From the NCBI GenBank assembly GCA_905221605.1, contig CAJNDS010002291.1, positions 36,001 through 100,000 on the forward strand: 64,000 nt of DNA, written 5' to 3'. Made by a program: the position numbers and the translations under genes. This document shows positions 11,270 to 22,940 of this stretch, piece after piece. Origin of the DNA: Symbiodinium natans. Lineage: Eukaryota > Sar > Dinophyceae > Suessiales > Symbiodiniaceae. Numbering within the stretch: the stretch's first letter is position 1; each line of letters begins with the position of its first letter. The notes under the pieces were generated by a model, which saw only the letters and a program-made list of their open reading frames with translations, searched no databases and was not told the origin of the DNA.

Positions 11270-12790
11270 TGGGGTTCAGGGTTTGCGGCTTAGGGTGTTT
11301 AGCGTTTGGGGCTTAGGGATCAGGATTTAGGGTTTTAGGGCTCAGGATTTAGGGTTTTAGGGAAAGGAAGTGTTTGCGCTAGGTTTGGTTTTGTGTGAGG
11401 GTCGCCCACAAACCATCTCGTTCTGCTTGTGCCCCTAGAATGTTTTCCCGATGGATTATGCAACAAACAGCACAGCACCAAATTCATTACAATCGAGTAA
11501 GGGCAAAGAAGCTGGTTGCTCGCATCGGGTTCTTGGCTTAGGATGAGAATCCTCCAGGAACCCGAAAGCCTTGTAGGCCCTAAACCCTAAACCCTAAACA
11601 CCCTAAACCCCGGGAGATGGAGGCCATACACCCCCACTCGAAACGGCCAATCCTTCATCTACGCCTGCCCACCCCAACCTACGTCCATGTATCGGCATGT
11701 CTGATTCTGCTTTATTGCATATTGATACGTATCCGCTTGTATAAGGATAGTACGGAAAACAAGATATGCACCAGAACCCTAAACCCTAAACCCTCAACCC
11801 TAAACCCTCCCTTCGTCCCTGAACCCAACCTTCTCCTCCGCGCAGTGGACGGCCAGCCCGGCAAGTGCCGCACCCGCAGCCGCAGCTGGGGCACCCAGAC
11901 GCCTCGGGGAAGAGGTTTAAGCAGGCTTGGGGTTTTGGGTTTAGGGCTTAGGATTTAGGGTTTAGAGTTTAGGGTTTAGGGTTTCGGGTTTAGGGTTTTA
12001 GGGTTTAGGGCTTCGGGTTTAGGAATAGCTGGCGCAGAGGCGGAAGAATGCCGAAGAAGGCCATCGACAGATGCCGAGCATAACGGGGTTTAGGTCTCAG
12101 CGATGCAATCAGAGTGCATGTGAACTCTATAAGGCTTAGACATCAGCGGCCCAACAGCCATCCGAGAATAGGATTGAACTTTGAGGTTGAAGGCTAGGTG
12201 TATGCAGCAATTCTGCCTACCGCTTGAAAAACGCAAGTCGCAGGCCTTAGCCGAACTCAAGCCCCTGAACCCATATCCCTGAGCCCCTGCAAGCGCTGAG
12301 GGATCTTTGCAGCGCCGAAAAAGCTTCTACGCCCTGGGAGCCCCCCAACCCCAACTCTAAAGTGTGGAGAACTTCAGGGGCTTGGGAAGATCCTCTACAG
12401 ATCTCACTTTACATTGTTAAACCCTAAACCCTAAACCCTAAACCCTAAACCCTAAACCCTAATCCCCAAACCCTAAACACAAAAACCTCAAGCTCTTTTC
12501 CCCTTTTCCCCTTACCCTCAAAGAGCTACTGCAGTCGCGGAGCCGGGTGGGCAAGGCCCGCACACAGCGCCGAAACATGGCGAACACAAGCGTCTCTTTC
12601 GTTCTTCTTTTCTTTATTGGTATCATTTTTAATTGTTGTTGTTAGTACTTTTGTTTTGCTTTTTTGTTTATTATCTCTCTCTCTCTCTCGCTTTCTGTTT
12701 CTCTGTCTCTCTCTCGCTTTGATTTTGTTTTTTTCTCTCTCTCTCTCTCGTGAGGGGAGTGTAGGGCCGGGTCGCAACGTCGAGGATGCA
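11270..12790. other. No assigned gene: telomere-like blocks and weak exon-like segments
   Basis: Holds short TTTAGGG/CCCTAAA blocks (11930-12000, 12416-12480) and a CT microsatellite (12678-12750). The segments at 11440-11515 and 12500-12590 are open on the plus strand, but no family was recognised and no consistent gene model was found. Confidence 0.5.
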
Positions 12791-12804
12791 ACGCCATGAG
12801 GCTT

Positions 12805-12939
12805 TCAGTTAGCTTTGGGGTTTGCTTTCTTAAGAACTTGAGCCTTCGGGGCCATCTCCTTGATGAGACAACGGATCTTCTTCTCCACATCGCTAACAGA
12901 TGCACAGCATGCAGTACATTGCATCTGCTCCTTGTGTTG
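12805..12939 (-). CDS. Terminal exon of an unidentified gene
   Basis: A 45-codon frame ends at TGA (12805). It reads QHKEQMQ near its start and finishes DVEKKIRCLIKEMAPKAQ then VLKKANPKAN. It is lysine-rich and helix-like. The acceptor lies in the last bases of a MITE (CCCCTATAG TAG), so the element supplies the 3' splice site. Protein family not recognised. Confidence 0.5.
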   Translation of the reverse strand, partial: QHKEQMQCTACCASVSDVEKKIRCLIKEMAPKAQVLKKANPKAN

Positions 12940-12945
12940 CTACTA

Positions 12946-13041
12946 TAGGGGTCGGAGTAGTTACTAGTAGTATTCCCTTATGGCCTCAGTATAAAATACT
13001 AGCAGAACCCTGTTCAAAATCTTAAGGGCCCCTATATTAGG
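12946..13041. mobile_element. MITE-like element, TATAGGGGTCGG family
   Basis: The ends are TATAGGGGTCGG and GGGCCCCTATA, with an inner TACTAGTAGTATTCC/TACTAGCA part. Its left end directly abuts the exon 12939-12805 and provides the AG for splicing. Related copies: 9003-9078, 17893-17998, 18651-18787, 19690-19922, 32254-32324. Confidence 0.6.
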
Positions 13042-13383
13042 TGATTACAAGGGCTAAGCATGCTCCGTTTCAGTCTCAGGGTCTCAGGCAAATGGCAACT
13101 TGAAGCCCTAAACACCAACTGGGCACCTAGCAACCCAGAGCGAGGAGGAATCGCCCCCGAGCCCTGGACCTTTTCTGGGCCCCTGTTCAAAGACGCCCAG
13201 TTTGTTTAGTGGTGCTATGAGGGTCGCAACGAAGCAACGGGGGAGCTTTCTCAGCTGTTTATGTGCTGGTTCTCTGTCATCGTGACATTGTGGCTTGATA
13301 AGGGACTGAGAGACTGTGGTTCCCTAGAAGCCCCTGGGTTTAGGGTTTAGGGTTTAGGGTTTAGCGTTTAGGGTTTAGGGTGT

Positions 13384-13464
13384 CTGATTCCCGAATTCGT
13401 GCCGAAGAAATGAGGATTGCACTCAGCAAGTGCGCCTTGGACATGTAGCCCATGCCAAACGATC
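13384..13464 (-). CDS. Exon-like segment, unidentified
   Basis: After CTAG the frame reads SFGMGYMSKAHLLSAIL then ISSARIRESDT, with no stop and good codon balance. It may belong to the gene ending at 12805. Only the flanking telomere-like blocks limit it. Not recognised. Confidence 0.35.
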
Positions 13465-14245
13465 CTAGTATACCTGAGCACGGTGGAGTCGTGCCGAGGT
13501 TTAGGGTTTAGGGTTTAGGGTTTAGGGTTTAGGGTTTAGGGTTTAGGGTTTAGGGTTTAGGGTTTAGGGCGTAGGGTGTAGGGTGTGGTGTTAAAAACCC
13601 TAGTTATATCTAGGGCAACGCACATAGGGAGTTTAGGGAACTGACCATCTGGGGAGCGTTCCAAATCACGATTTCCCTTTTCCAGGGAGTCTTTCTATCA
13701 GATTCGATCAATAAGAGCATTTCCTGCTTGAATGGGCCTAGAAAAGTCCCTGTAGTCAACATTCGCCGGAGGTGCGTGCAGGAAGGGCTCCGGCACAAAA
13801 ACCCTGAACTCCTGAAGTTCCTAACTCCAGAACCCTGGATCGTAACCCCCACCGCCCGACCGATGATATTGCAGGTCTGCCAACTCATACTTCAACACCC
13901 TAAACCCTAAACCCCAAACCCTAAGCCCTAAGCCCTAAACCCTAAACCCTAAACCCTAAACCCTGAACCCTAAACCCTCAGCCCTAAACCCTGAGGAGCC
14001 AGAACACAAGGCGGAGGCCGAGTTTGGGTCCCCCGACCCAGCATTGCCCTGCACAGCTGGCACGGACAATGCCGTCCTCAGATCGGCATAGGGCGTAGGG
14101 TTTGGGGTTTAGGGTTTGGGGTTTGGGGCATACAACCCAAATCTCCCAAAAAACAAAAAACTAAGCATGCTATGTTTGTGCTATGGGGGTGATGTCGTCA
14201 AGGCCATTGCAGTCTGGGCGCCCTTCTTTTTTGATCATCACGCGC

Positions 14246-14308
14246 GATCAAACCCCAGATCTCCCCTGTAGAAGCGCATCCATTTTTCCATCAAGTAAGG
14301 GCCGCTTC
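14246..14308 (-). CDS. Exon-like segment, unidentified
   Basis: Following a TTCAG acceptor, the frame gives GPYLMEKWMRFYRGDLGFDR. The composition is protein-like, with aromatic and basic residues. It is not assigned to a family; possibly part of the same minus-strand gene as 12805 and 13464. Confidence 0.3.
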
Positions 14309-14433
14309 CTGAACTAGTGGGTATCCCTAAACCCTAAACCCTAAACCCTAAACGGGTCCGGGGGTTTGAGGTCGAGCGGCAAAAGGCACAGCAAGCTAGA
14401 AGATGGGGCCCTGGCCATGTTGTCCAAATGACC

Positions 14434-14574
14434 ACTTGGAGGTTCATGGTACTTATTAACCAATTATAACTGTACTGATAAGTGTACTTATAACCAAATT
14501 AGGGCACTTAAGGGGCTTAAAAGTGGGTTATAAGTACAGTTACAATTGGTTAGTAAGTACCATGAACCTCCAAG
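14434..14574. mobile_element. 141-base palindromic MITE, ACTTGGAGGTTCATGGTACTTA family
   Basis: The left end ACTTGGAGGTTCATGGTACTTA is inverted as TAAGTACCATGAACCTCCAAG at the right end, with inner TATAAGTAC palindromes. A second copy lies at 60277-60390, in the glycosyltransferase gene just upstream of the exon at 60265. Confidence 0.75.
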
Positions 14575-14874
14575 CAGGCCATCAGTGCCACAAAACATAT
14601 GGACGAGGCTTCCTTACAACAAGCGCCCCCTTAACCCTAAACCCCAAAACCCTAAACACACCCTAAACCCTAAGAAATGCCCAACAAGGGCTTTGCTACG
14701 AGTATGAGTAGCCAAGCTCATCCCAGGAAGCTCCAGACTCTGAGACCCAACTGGTGCTTTGAGGCTACCCCGAAACACAAAACCCCCAAAATGGCCCTAA
14801 GGCCAGAAGCCCCAAACCCTAAACCGTAAGCAAAAAACCCTAAACCCAAAAGCCCTTTAAGGAAGGCAAGGGGA

Positions 14875-14997
14875 GAGGTTCTGGGACCCCCGAATGGGAG
14901 ACTGGGGGTCGGACACTGCTTCAAAGGTCACTGCCATCGGCTCGAGGCAAAAGCCGTTGACCAGACCCCACGAGCCCGGCCGCGTTGGAGGCAGGGT
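14875..14997 (-). CDS. Exon-like segment, unidentified
   Basis: A 40-codon minus-strand frame contains SWGLVNGFCLEPMAVTFEAV followed by SDPQSPIRGSQN. The opposite strand is less convincing. No family recognised; the boundaries are the flanking repeat blocks. Confidence 0.3.
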
Positions 14998-15883
14998 TTG
15001 GGGTTTAGGGTTTAGGGTTTAGGGTTTAGGGTTTAGGGTTTAGGGTTTAGGGTTTAGGGTTTAGGGTGCTGAGATCTCGGAGTTACCCCGGACCCGGTTT
15101 AGGGCATTAAGGGGTTTAGGGTGTTGGGCTAAGGCCGGCGAAGCGCTTCAAGATGCGACTTTGTTGAGAGCGTGGAGCCTGGCCTTCCGTGGGCTCTCCA
15201 AACACTGAACCTGCAACCTTAAACCTGCTAACCTAAACCCTAAACCCTAAACCCTAAACCCTAAACCCTAAACCCATGAGCCCCCAAACACGAATCCTTA
15301 AACCCTAAGCTCTGAACCCTTAGAACCTCATCTTCTCTCTGATGTAGGGCTGGGGATGATGGGGTGGGGTTTGGGACTTGGGATTTGGACTGAATGTTCG
15401 GAGACCGACTACTTCCCCCAAGGTTCTTCGCGATCTCAACTTGGCTAAGCCCTACCTAGATAGGGTTTAGAATTACAGGGTTCAGGGGAACGTGCAGACC
15501 CTCAAGACTGCCCAATGGCGACCAACAAATGTGCGTGCAAAGGGCATAGTGTAACCCTAACCCTAAACCCTAAACCCTAACATCCCTAAACCCTAATACG
15601 GTTCAGGTAGCTTTGGCCGAGCTTGTCCATCTAGGGCTTTGCCGCATTGAGCTGGTGGTGCAAAGATCGGAGCTAGCCACAGTTGTCAAGAAGGCATGGA
15701 AGCATTTCGCATCGGTTCAACTATCGAGTTTCGTGACGAACTTTCACACATTCGATGATCACCACCGGGGTGTGGATAATTTGCGGGAACATGACCGCTA
15801 AACACCAAAACAATAAGGTCACCCTAAACCCTGAACCCTAAACCTTATAAACCCTAAACCCTGTCCCTTTTCGGCAAAGATCG

Positions 15884-15985
15884 CCAGATGAAGACTGAAG
15901 TGGTCGGAGTCCGAGCGCCCTCTTCCCAGTCCCACAGCCACGTCATGGACACGAAACCGTCATAGAAAGTCTCACCACTAGATGA
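15884..15985 (-). CDS. Exon-like segment, unidentified
   Basis: The frame contains SGETFYDGFVSMTWLWDWEE and then ARTPTTSVFIWRS. The aromatic-rich strand pattern is unlike random translation. Not assigned. Confidence 0.3.
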
Positions 15986-16245
15986 AGGGTTTAGGGCTTA
16001 GGGGTTAGGGTTTCGGGTTTCGGGCGTAGGGTAATAGAACTGATGAGACAATGATGCTCAATCATCGCAGGTTGGTTGCAGATGCTCTACTTCAGCCAGC
16101 AGAACCTTCTCCAAAGGTGCGAAGCTTTTGCGCGACTTGGATCTAAAACCTAAACCCTAAACCCCAAACTCCAAACCCGAAACAACACACGTCTGGAGAA
16201 TCGTGAGACAGTTCCGCTGACAGATGTCGCGTGTTTCCCTCTTGC

Positions 16246-16320
16246 TTAGGCGCGGCCGCTCTTCTTCTTGCGATGGATGAGGATGAACCTGCCATGCCCA
16301 CGGCCCTGACTTTTCGGAGT
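16246..16320 (-). CDS. Basic C-terminal exon, possibly uL2 tail
   Basis: The frame reads [19 protein letters not shown] then stop, resembling the basic FIV-RR-KK tail of uL2, and its phase fits exon 18864-18803 when spliced at CAG before 16305. Against this: a separate ubiquitin-like exon (17165-17038) on the same strand lies between the two. Other frames here are also open. Either the uL2 tail is here and the ubiquitin-like exon is nested or dead, or uL2 ends near 18.8 kb. Confidence 0.4.
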   Translation of the reverse strand, partial: TPKSQGRGHGRFILIHRKKKSGRA

Positions 16321-18201
16321 CTTGGAGACCATAGGGGTTTAGGGTGTAGGGTACTTCTGTTCTTGATCCGCTGCAATTTTGATGGTCATGGTTGCTTGGG
16401 CCACTGCTGCATCAACAAGCACCGTGTCTTGGTCTCCCGCTTGTCGCTGAACTGGCCACGTCGGGTCCGCATGCCGTGCGCGCACCTTGCCGGCACTTTT
16501 GGATGGGGTTTCTGATCGGGGGCTTTAGGATTTAGGGCTCTTGCCATGCCCTAGCTGTGCCATGCCCTAGCTGTGCCATGCCCTAGCTGTGTATGTATGT
16601 ATGTATGTATGTATGTATGTATGTATGTATGTATGTATGTATGTATGTATGTATATATAGATGAACGAATGAGAACTTCTCTAAATTTGGGTCCCTTTCT
16701 GGGTATATGGCGGCTCCCCAAAAATTTCGAGTAACCAAAAAGGACCATAATTGTGAGAGCTGACCATAGAAACATATATATATATATATATATGCACCCC
16801 AAACCCTTTTGAAGCACGCACCTAGGCAAGAGCGTTATTCTCATGCAAAATGTGTGCGAGATCCAGGAAAAGCCAATGGTCCGCGGCGCCTGCCCGCTCT
16901 GCCGGGCGCCGCACCCCCTCTTACTGTGAATGTTGGAATCACTGCTTGGGGAAGCAAGATCTCAAATCTTTAAATATCAATAACAAGGGAACGTATGCAA
17001 TATCCCAAAAGGACCACGTAGTAGCCGCAAATCGATCCTTCCTGCGACGCTCTTGCGCAAGTCTTCCACGGTCATGTCGTCTTCAAGAGGAAGCTGCAGT
17101 TCTGAACCATCGAGACCACAGACCGTCAACTGTCGGCCGGCAGGAAGGCCACCAAACTTGTCACCCTGACGGAGGACCCCCTGTTCTTCTAAACCCTAAA
17201 CCCTAAACCCTAAACCCTAAACCCTAAACCCTAAACCCTAAACCCTAAACCCTAAACCCTAAACCCTAAACCCTAAACCCTAAACGAAGATGGGCCCGGT
17301 CTACCATGGGAACTTGTGCCTTAGGCTGGGGTGACCTTGTGGACGAAAGGAAGATGAAAAGCTTATGGTTCCTGTTCCTTCCTGTCCATGCTCTTGGTAG
17401 GAAGGGTTCTGTGACACCAATATGTGACACCAATTGTTTTGGAGCCTTATTGGTATTGGGGGTCCTACTGCAGATATCATTGGCCCCTTGACCCTCTTCG
17501 CACAGCAGCAGCTTGAGCCATCCCTAAGTTTTACAGGGTTTTAGGTTTTAGGTTTCGAGTTGTCCCATCTTACGCCCCATACCTGGGACCCTCTTTACCT
17601 CAATTTTATGGGTTATACCTACTCAGTAAGGGTAGTTACTACTAAACTGTAGGCAAAAAAGAGTCCCAATTAATGCCCCTTCAGCCCTAAACACCAAACA
17701 CCCTGAACCCTAAACCCTAAACCCTTAAAGCCCCTTTCAGCCCGAAACCACCAAACCCTGAGCGCTCTGCTTGCCGAACTTCGTCTTGGGATGCCGATGG
17801 CCAATAGGCGACCTGCAAGACTGTGGGAACACACGGAACTGGCCTAATATTGAGACCAATAATATGTAGGACAGGGTTTTGGGGGCTTTTTATCGCGTAA
17901 AAAATATAAACCCCGCTAGTATCGGGTCTTGGGGGGCTTATTATAGTATGTATAAAGGGGCCATAAGAAAAAACTAGTGGTAACTATTCCGACCCCTGTA
18001 TTATTGGGGTTAGGGTTTTGGGCTGGGAGCTGTAGGGAGTTCTTTGGACTCTCATTCTAGGGCGAATTGGGTGCTTAAACCATGCCCTCAAGTGTTGCGG
18101 GGTCTTATGAGCCTAAGGGTTCAATTTAAGGTTTAGGGTTTAGGGTAGTGGTTTAGGGTTTAGGGTTTAGGGTTTAGGGTTTAGGGTTTAGGGTTTAGGG
18201 T

Positions 18202-18275
<74 letters not shown>

Positions 18276-21200
18276 GGTTTAGGGTTTAGGGTTTAGGGTT
18301 TAGGGTTTAGGGTTTAGGGTTTAGGGCATAAAGGGGGCTCCGGGCCCCTATGCTCCATTCTTACTGGGCTTCTAAGCGAGCCGATCCATCAAACAGAAGC
18401 GCAGAGTGTACCAGTGAGGCCCTGAGAACCCCCAGCTTCCTCGAGGCAGACAGGAACCAGATGGGAACTAGGAGACATCGAGCATCTGCAAAGGCCGTCG
18501 ACTCCGAACCCTAAACCCTAAACCCTAAACCCTAAACCCTAAACCCTAAACCCTAAACCCTGAACCCCAAACTGACTAAACCCTAAACCCTCAACCCTGA
18601 ACCCTGGTGGCCCTCGTGGCCCTGCAGAGAACATCGAGGGACCACTGCAATATAGGGGTCGGACGAATTACTCATAAATATTCCCTTAGGGCCCTTACAT
18701 AAACATAGCATAACTTAGGGCGCCTAGATAAGCATACTATAATGACCCCCCCCCAAACCCTAGTCTAATTATTCTGGCCCCTATAAAAGATGAAAAGCGT
18801 TCCCCTCTTATTCGGCTCGAAGCCTTGGGACCCCCGAAGAGAACTTTGAACCTCTCTACCCTATCTAGGGCTCAGGAAACCTCTGCCACATCATACATCC
18901 TAAGACCCCTGAAGCCCTGAAGCCCTGAAGCCCTGAAGCCCTAAGCCCTAAGCCCTAAGCCCTAAACCCTAAACCCTAAACGCCCGGCAGCTCTTCGGCC
19001 TTCCCTCTCCTCCTCCGTGCGCGTGGTCCGCGGCGTTCTTGGCGCTGCCGCGCACGTGAGGCGTGAAGCCCAAGTGTCGGCTCTTTCCGGCCTAGCGTGG
19101 GGTTTAGGGTTTAGGGTTTAGGGTTTGAGGTTTACGGTTTGGGGTTTGGGTTTTGGGGTTTGGGGTTTGGGGTTTGGGGTTTTGGGGTCCATAGGCTCAA
19201 GGCTTACAAGGCTTATCCAAAGGCTGCTGTGCAATCCGCATGAAAAGCCTAGAACCCATGAAGTGTGTCACTTTAGGCATCAGGTTTGCAGTCCACAAGC
19301 AACCTCAAATCCCCACGCACTTCTTGCCCTACCCCCTAAACCCTAAACCCAAACCCTAAAAACCCAGAACCCTAAACGACCCCTGCACTCGGCCTTGCCC
19401 AGCTTGACCAGCTGTGCTTCCGGGCGTCCGACCTCCACAACAGCTTAGGGTTTAGGGTTTAGGGTTTAGGGTTTAGGGTTTAGGGTTTAGGGTTTAGGGT
19501 TTAGGGTTTAGGGTTTAGGGTTTAGGGTTTAGGGTTTGGGGTTTAGCGTTTAGCGTTTAGGGTTTAGGGTTTAGGGTTTCGGGTTTAGAGTCTAGGAGTT
19601 TGGGCTTCATAGGGCCTAGGTTTTAGAGTTAAGGCTTGAGAGTGTAGGGTTTCGAGTCTGGGGTTGCGGATCCAGGGTTCACAGTTTGGATAATATAGGG
19701 GCCTGAATAGATAGAATGGGGTTTTCGGCGGTTCTTCTAGTATAATGACACAGGGGGCCATAAGGGAATACTATTAGTAATTCCCTAGACCCTGGAGTAA
19801 CCTAGGAATAAAACGGGCACCCTTTTGGTTTTAAAGGGATTATAAGGGAACCCCAAACCCCAAAACAAAAGAAATAAGGGCCTACTCCCGGTCCTACGAT
19901 GAGTACTTCCCGACCCCTATGGTACTTCTTCGATCCTAGGGTTTCTAGGGCATCGGCGGAGGTTGGGCTACAATCGGTTCTGCTTGATACTTTGTCAGTG
20001 TTCGGGTCCCCTTACAGATGCCCCCCCCCCCCCCCCCCCCCCCGCCCCCCTCCCTAAAACCTAAACCCGAAAACCTAAGCCCCAAACCCTAAACCCCTGG
20101 CAGCTCGGAGTTTGGGAATTTCGGCTTTTGGGTGCAAACCCTTACTGGCAGGTCCCCGAACCCTAAAACCTCAAACCCCAACCGCAGATCATGCACCCTA
20201 AACCCTAAACCCTAAACCCCAAACCCCAAATCCCAAACCCCAAATCATGCAACGACTTTCGGGGCAGGTTGAGGGAACTGGGCTGCTAAGTCAGAAGGCG
20301 CGATATGTCATATGAGCACGGAAGGCGACACAATCCCACTTCAAACCCACCACCACATAGATAGAAAGCACAAATCAGCAGAAACATGGACTCGGGCTGA
20401 GTTGAGGTAGCCTTATATGATGATGAGAGCCACACAATACACTTTCAAAAATTGCTATGTTTGCAGATGTTGTTGCATGTGGGTTTTTGATGTTTTGGGC
20501 TAGCGCAGGGTGTACGCGTTGTGTTGCACATCTTTGCATAGTGTTTCCACATTTTCCACATCGCAGCGCATGTGCTTGCATATTTGTTGTGTGCACTCTC
20601 TACTTTAAAAGGAAACTGTGTGGCATCACCTCAAAACCCACAACGGATCTGCAAAAAACATGCAAACAATCTGCACCCAAACATGCACCCAAACATACAA
20701 CCCGCCAAAATATAACGACAAAAATGACCTGCAAAATGGCAAAATCAATGTGCAATATTTCTGCAACACATCTGCAATACATCCTCAGGCCCGAATTGGC
20801 CATTGATCAAAATACTTGTTCCCAAAGGGAACCTTTAGTTCCCTTCTATACCCTCAGGAAACCTAGCTGATTTCTCAAGAAGGACCCCTAGATCAACCCG
20901 CAAAAGCTCGGCAACACCCCCAACCTTGCCGATGGTGCACCAAGATTCCTTTGGCAGGAGGCGCACCTTCACGAATCAGGAAAGCTTCCAACACATGCAG
21001 GGCGCAGGGTTTAGGGTTTAGGGTTTAGGGTTTAGGGTTTAGGGTTTAGGGTTTAGGGTTTAGGGTTTAGGGTAAAGCAACTTCTGTAGGATACTCGGTG
21101 CTGTTGATATCTGGTCCGAGAATGATCTCGGAGAACCTGCTTAATTCGCGCTGGCGTTTGCGTGCCTCACTGGTTTTCTGTGATCTGCATGTCTTGTTGG

Positions 21201-22901
21201 TGCCTTGCTGTCAACCCAAAACCCCAAACCCAAAACCCAAAACCCAAAACCCAAAACCCTCAACCCTAAACCCCAAAGACTGAGTCAAAAATCACCGAAG
21301 TGTGCGAGCTTCAGCCCCTGTCTCAACTTCCCCAAGGTAGCACTCAATGGTCCCTTAATATGGGCCCTTGAAAGGGTACCCCTTATTCACCCTCTATACA
21401 CCGCAGAAGACCTGGGGGCCATAATTCAGAACCCTTTACAGAAGGTAAGGGACCGGATTAAGGGCCCATGAAACTACCCTTATATTCGGTTTTGGATTTC
21501 AGGGGTTCGGCTCCTAAGCCCTGCAAGCCCTTAACCCGAAACCCGTATCATGTAGACCCGCTCAAGAACCGCCATTGCAATGGAATCACCACCCACTCCC
21601 TAGCCCTGAGCTATGACCTAGTATCCCTGAGTTCAAGTCCCGACCCTGACCCTCCCTAAACTTTTCAGCAGCATCCTCTCTTCGCGAGGTTTCTACCACT
21701 AGGCTTTTGAAGTTAAGGATTTATTGCTTTGTTTTTTTTGGGGTTTAAATTTTGGGGGTTTAGGACTGGGGCTATGAGATTTTGGAGTTCAGTACGGCCA
21801 TGAGGCATAAGTAGAACGAGAGGGTAGCGCACTAACCCTCTTGAAGACGCCAGACCAGCCCTTAAACTCAACCCCAATGTCCTCCAAGCCCGAAACCCGA
21901 AACCCTAAACCCGATCTCCTAGTACATCAGCGCCGCCTCTCGGCTGGGCATCTGCACGGTGACGTACTTCTCGTCACGCGAGAGCACCTGAGCTCCCTAG
22001 CTTGGGTTTAGGGTTTAGGGTTTAGGGTTTAGGGTTTAGGGTTTAGGGTTTAGGGTTTAGGGTTTAGGGTTTAGGGTTTAGGGTTTAGGGTTTAGGGTTT
22101 AGGGTTTGGGGTTTGGGGTTTGGGGTTCGGGGTTCGGGGTTTGGGGTTTGGGGTACCGGGTACGGGGTTTGGGGTACGGGGTTCCGGGTTCAGGGTTTAG
22201 GGTTTAGGGCTCGTTCACGGACCAGCACAGGGGCCCATGCATAAACCCTTTACGATGTCTATCTATGCCTCTATATATACATATACACAGACATAAGTGC
22301 TTGTAAAAATGCCCATGTTCGCTGCCCTGGAGGTTTGTATGCTTCCCAACAGAACACATCTTGGAGTTAGGTTTCCCCTTCCCCCCCCCCCCGCTTCTTC
22401 AAACTCAACCTCAAAAAGAATAGTCAGAGGTTCTAGCGTAGTACTTGGTAGCCCCGTAACCATTTTTGCAATCAGGGTGCCTTTCTTGGGTTGCTTGCTT
22501 TAAGGGAACCTTGAACCCCAAAAAGGGAAACAGGGTATTCTAAACCCTAAACCCTAAACCCTAAACCCTAAACCCTAAACCCTAAACCCTAAACCCTAAA
22601 CCCTAAACCCTAAACCCTAAACCCTAAACCCTAAACCCAAAACCCTAAACCCAAACCCCTAAACCCTAAACCCTAAACCCTAAACCCTAAACCCTAAACC
22701 CTAAACCCTAAACCCTAAACCCTAAACCCTAAACCCTAAACCCTAAACCTATTCTAGGGCTCTGGCAGTTGCCGAGGATCCTGCGGCACGGGCCTAACGT
22801 CACCGAGTTGCGCGTGCTCTGGGGCTTTTCAAAGGGGTTAAGGCTTAGAGATTTTAAGGTTTAGGCTTTTTATGCATATGCGCATACACAATTACATATG
22901 C

Positions 22902-22940
<39 letters not shown>

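Noticed and set aside
21100-21170. Coding frame [18 protein letters not shown]
   Set aside because: A shadow frame; the conserved uL2 reading (VRHANA joined to TVVEVG) uses another frame of the same bases.
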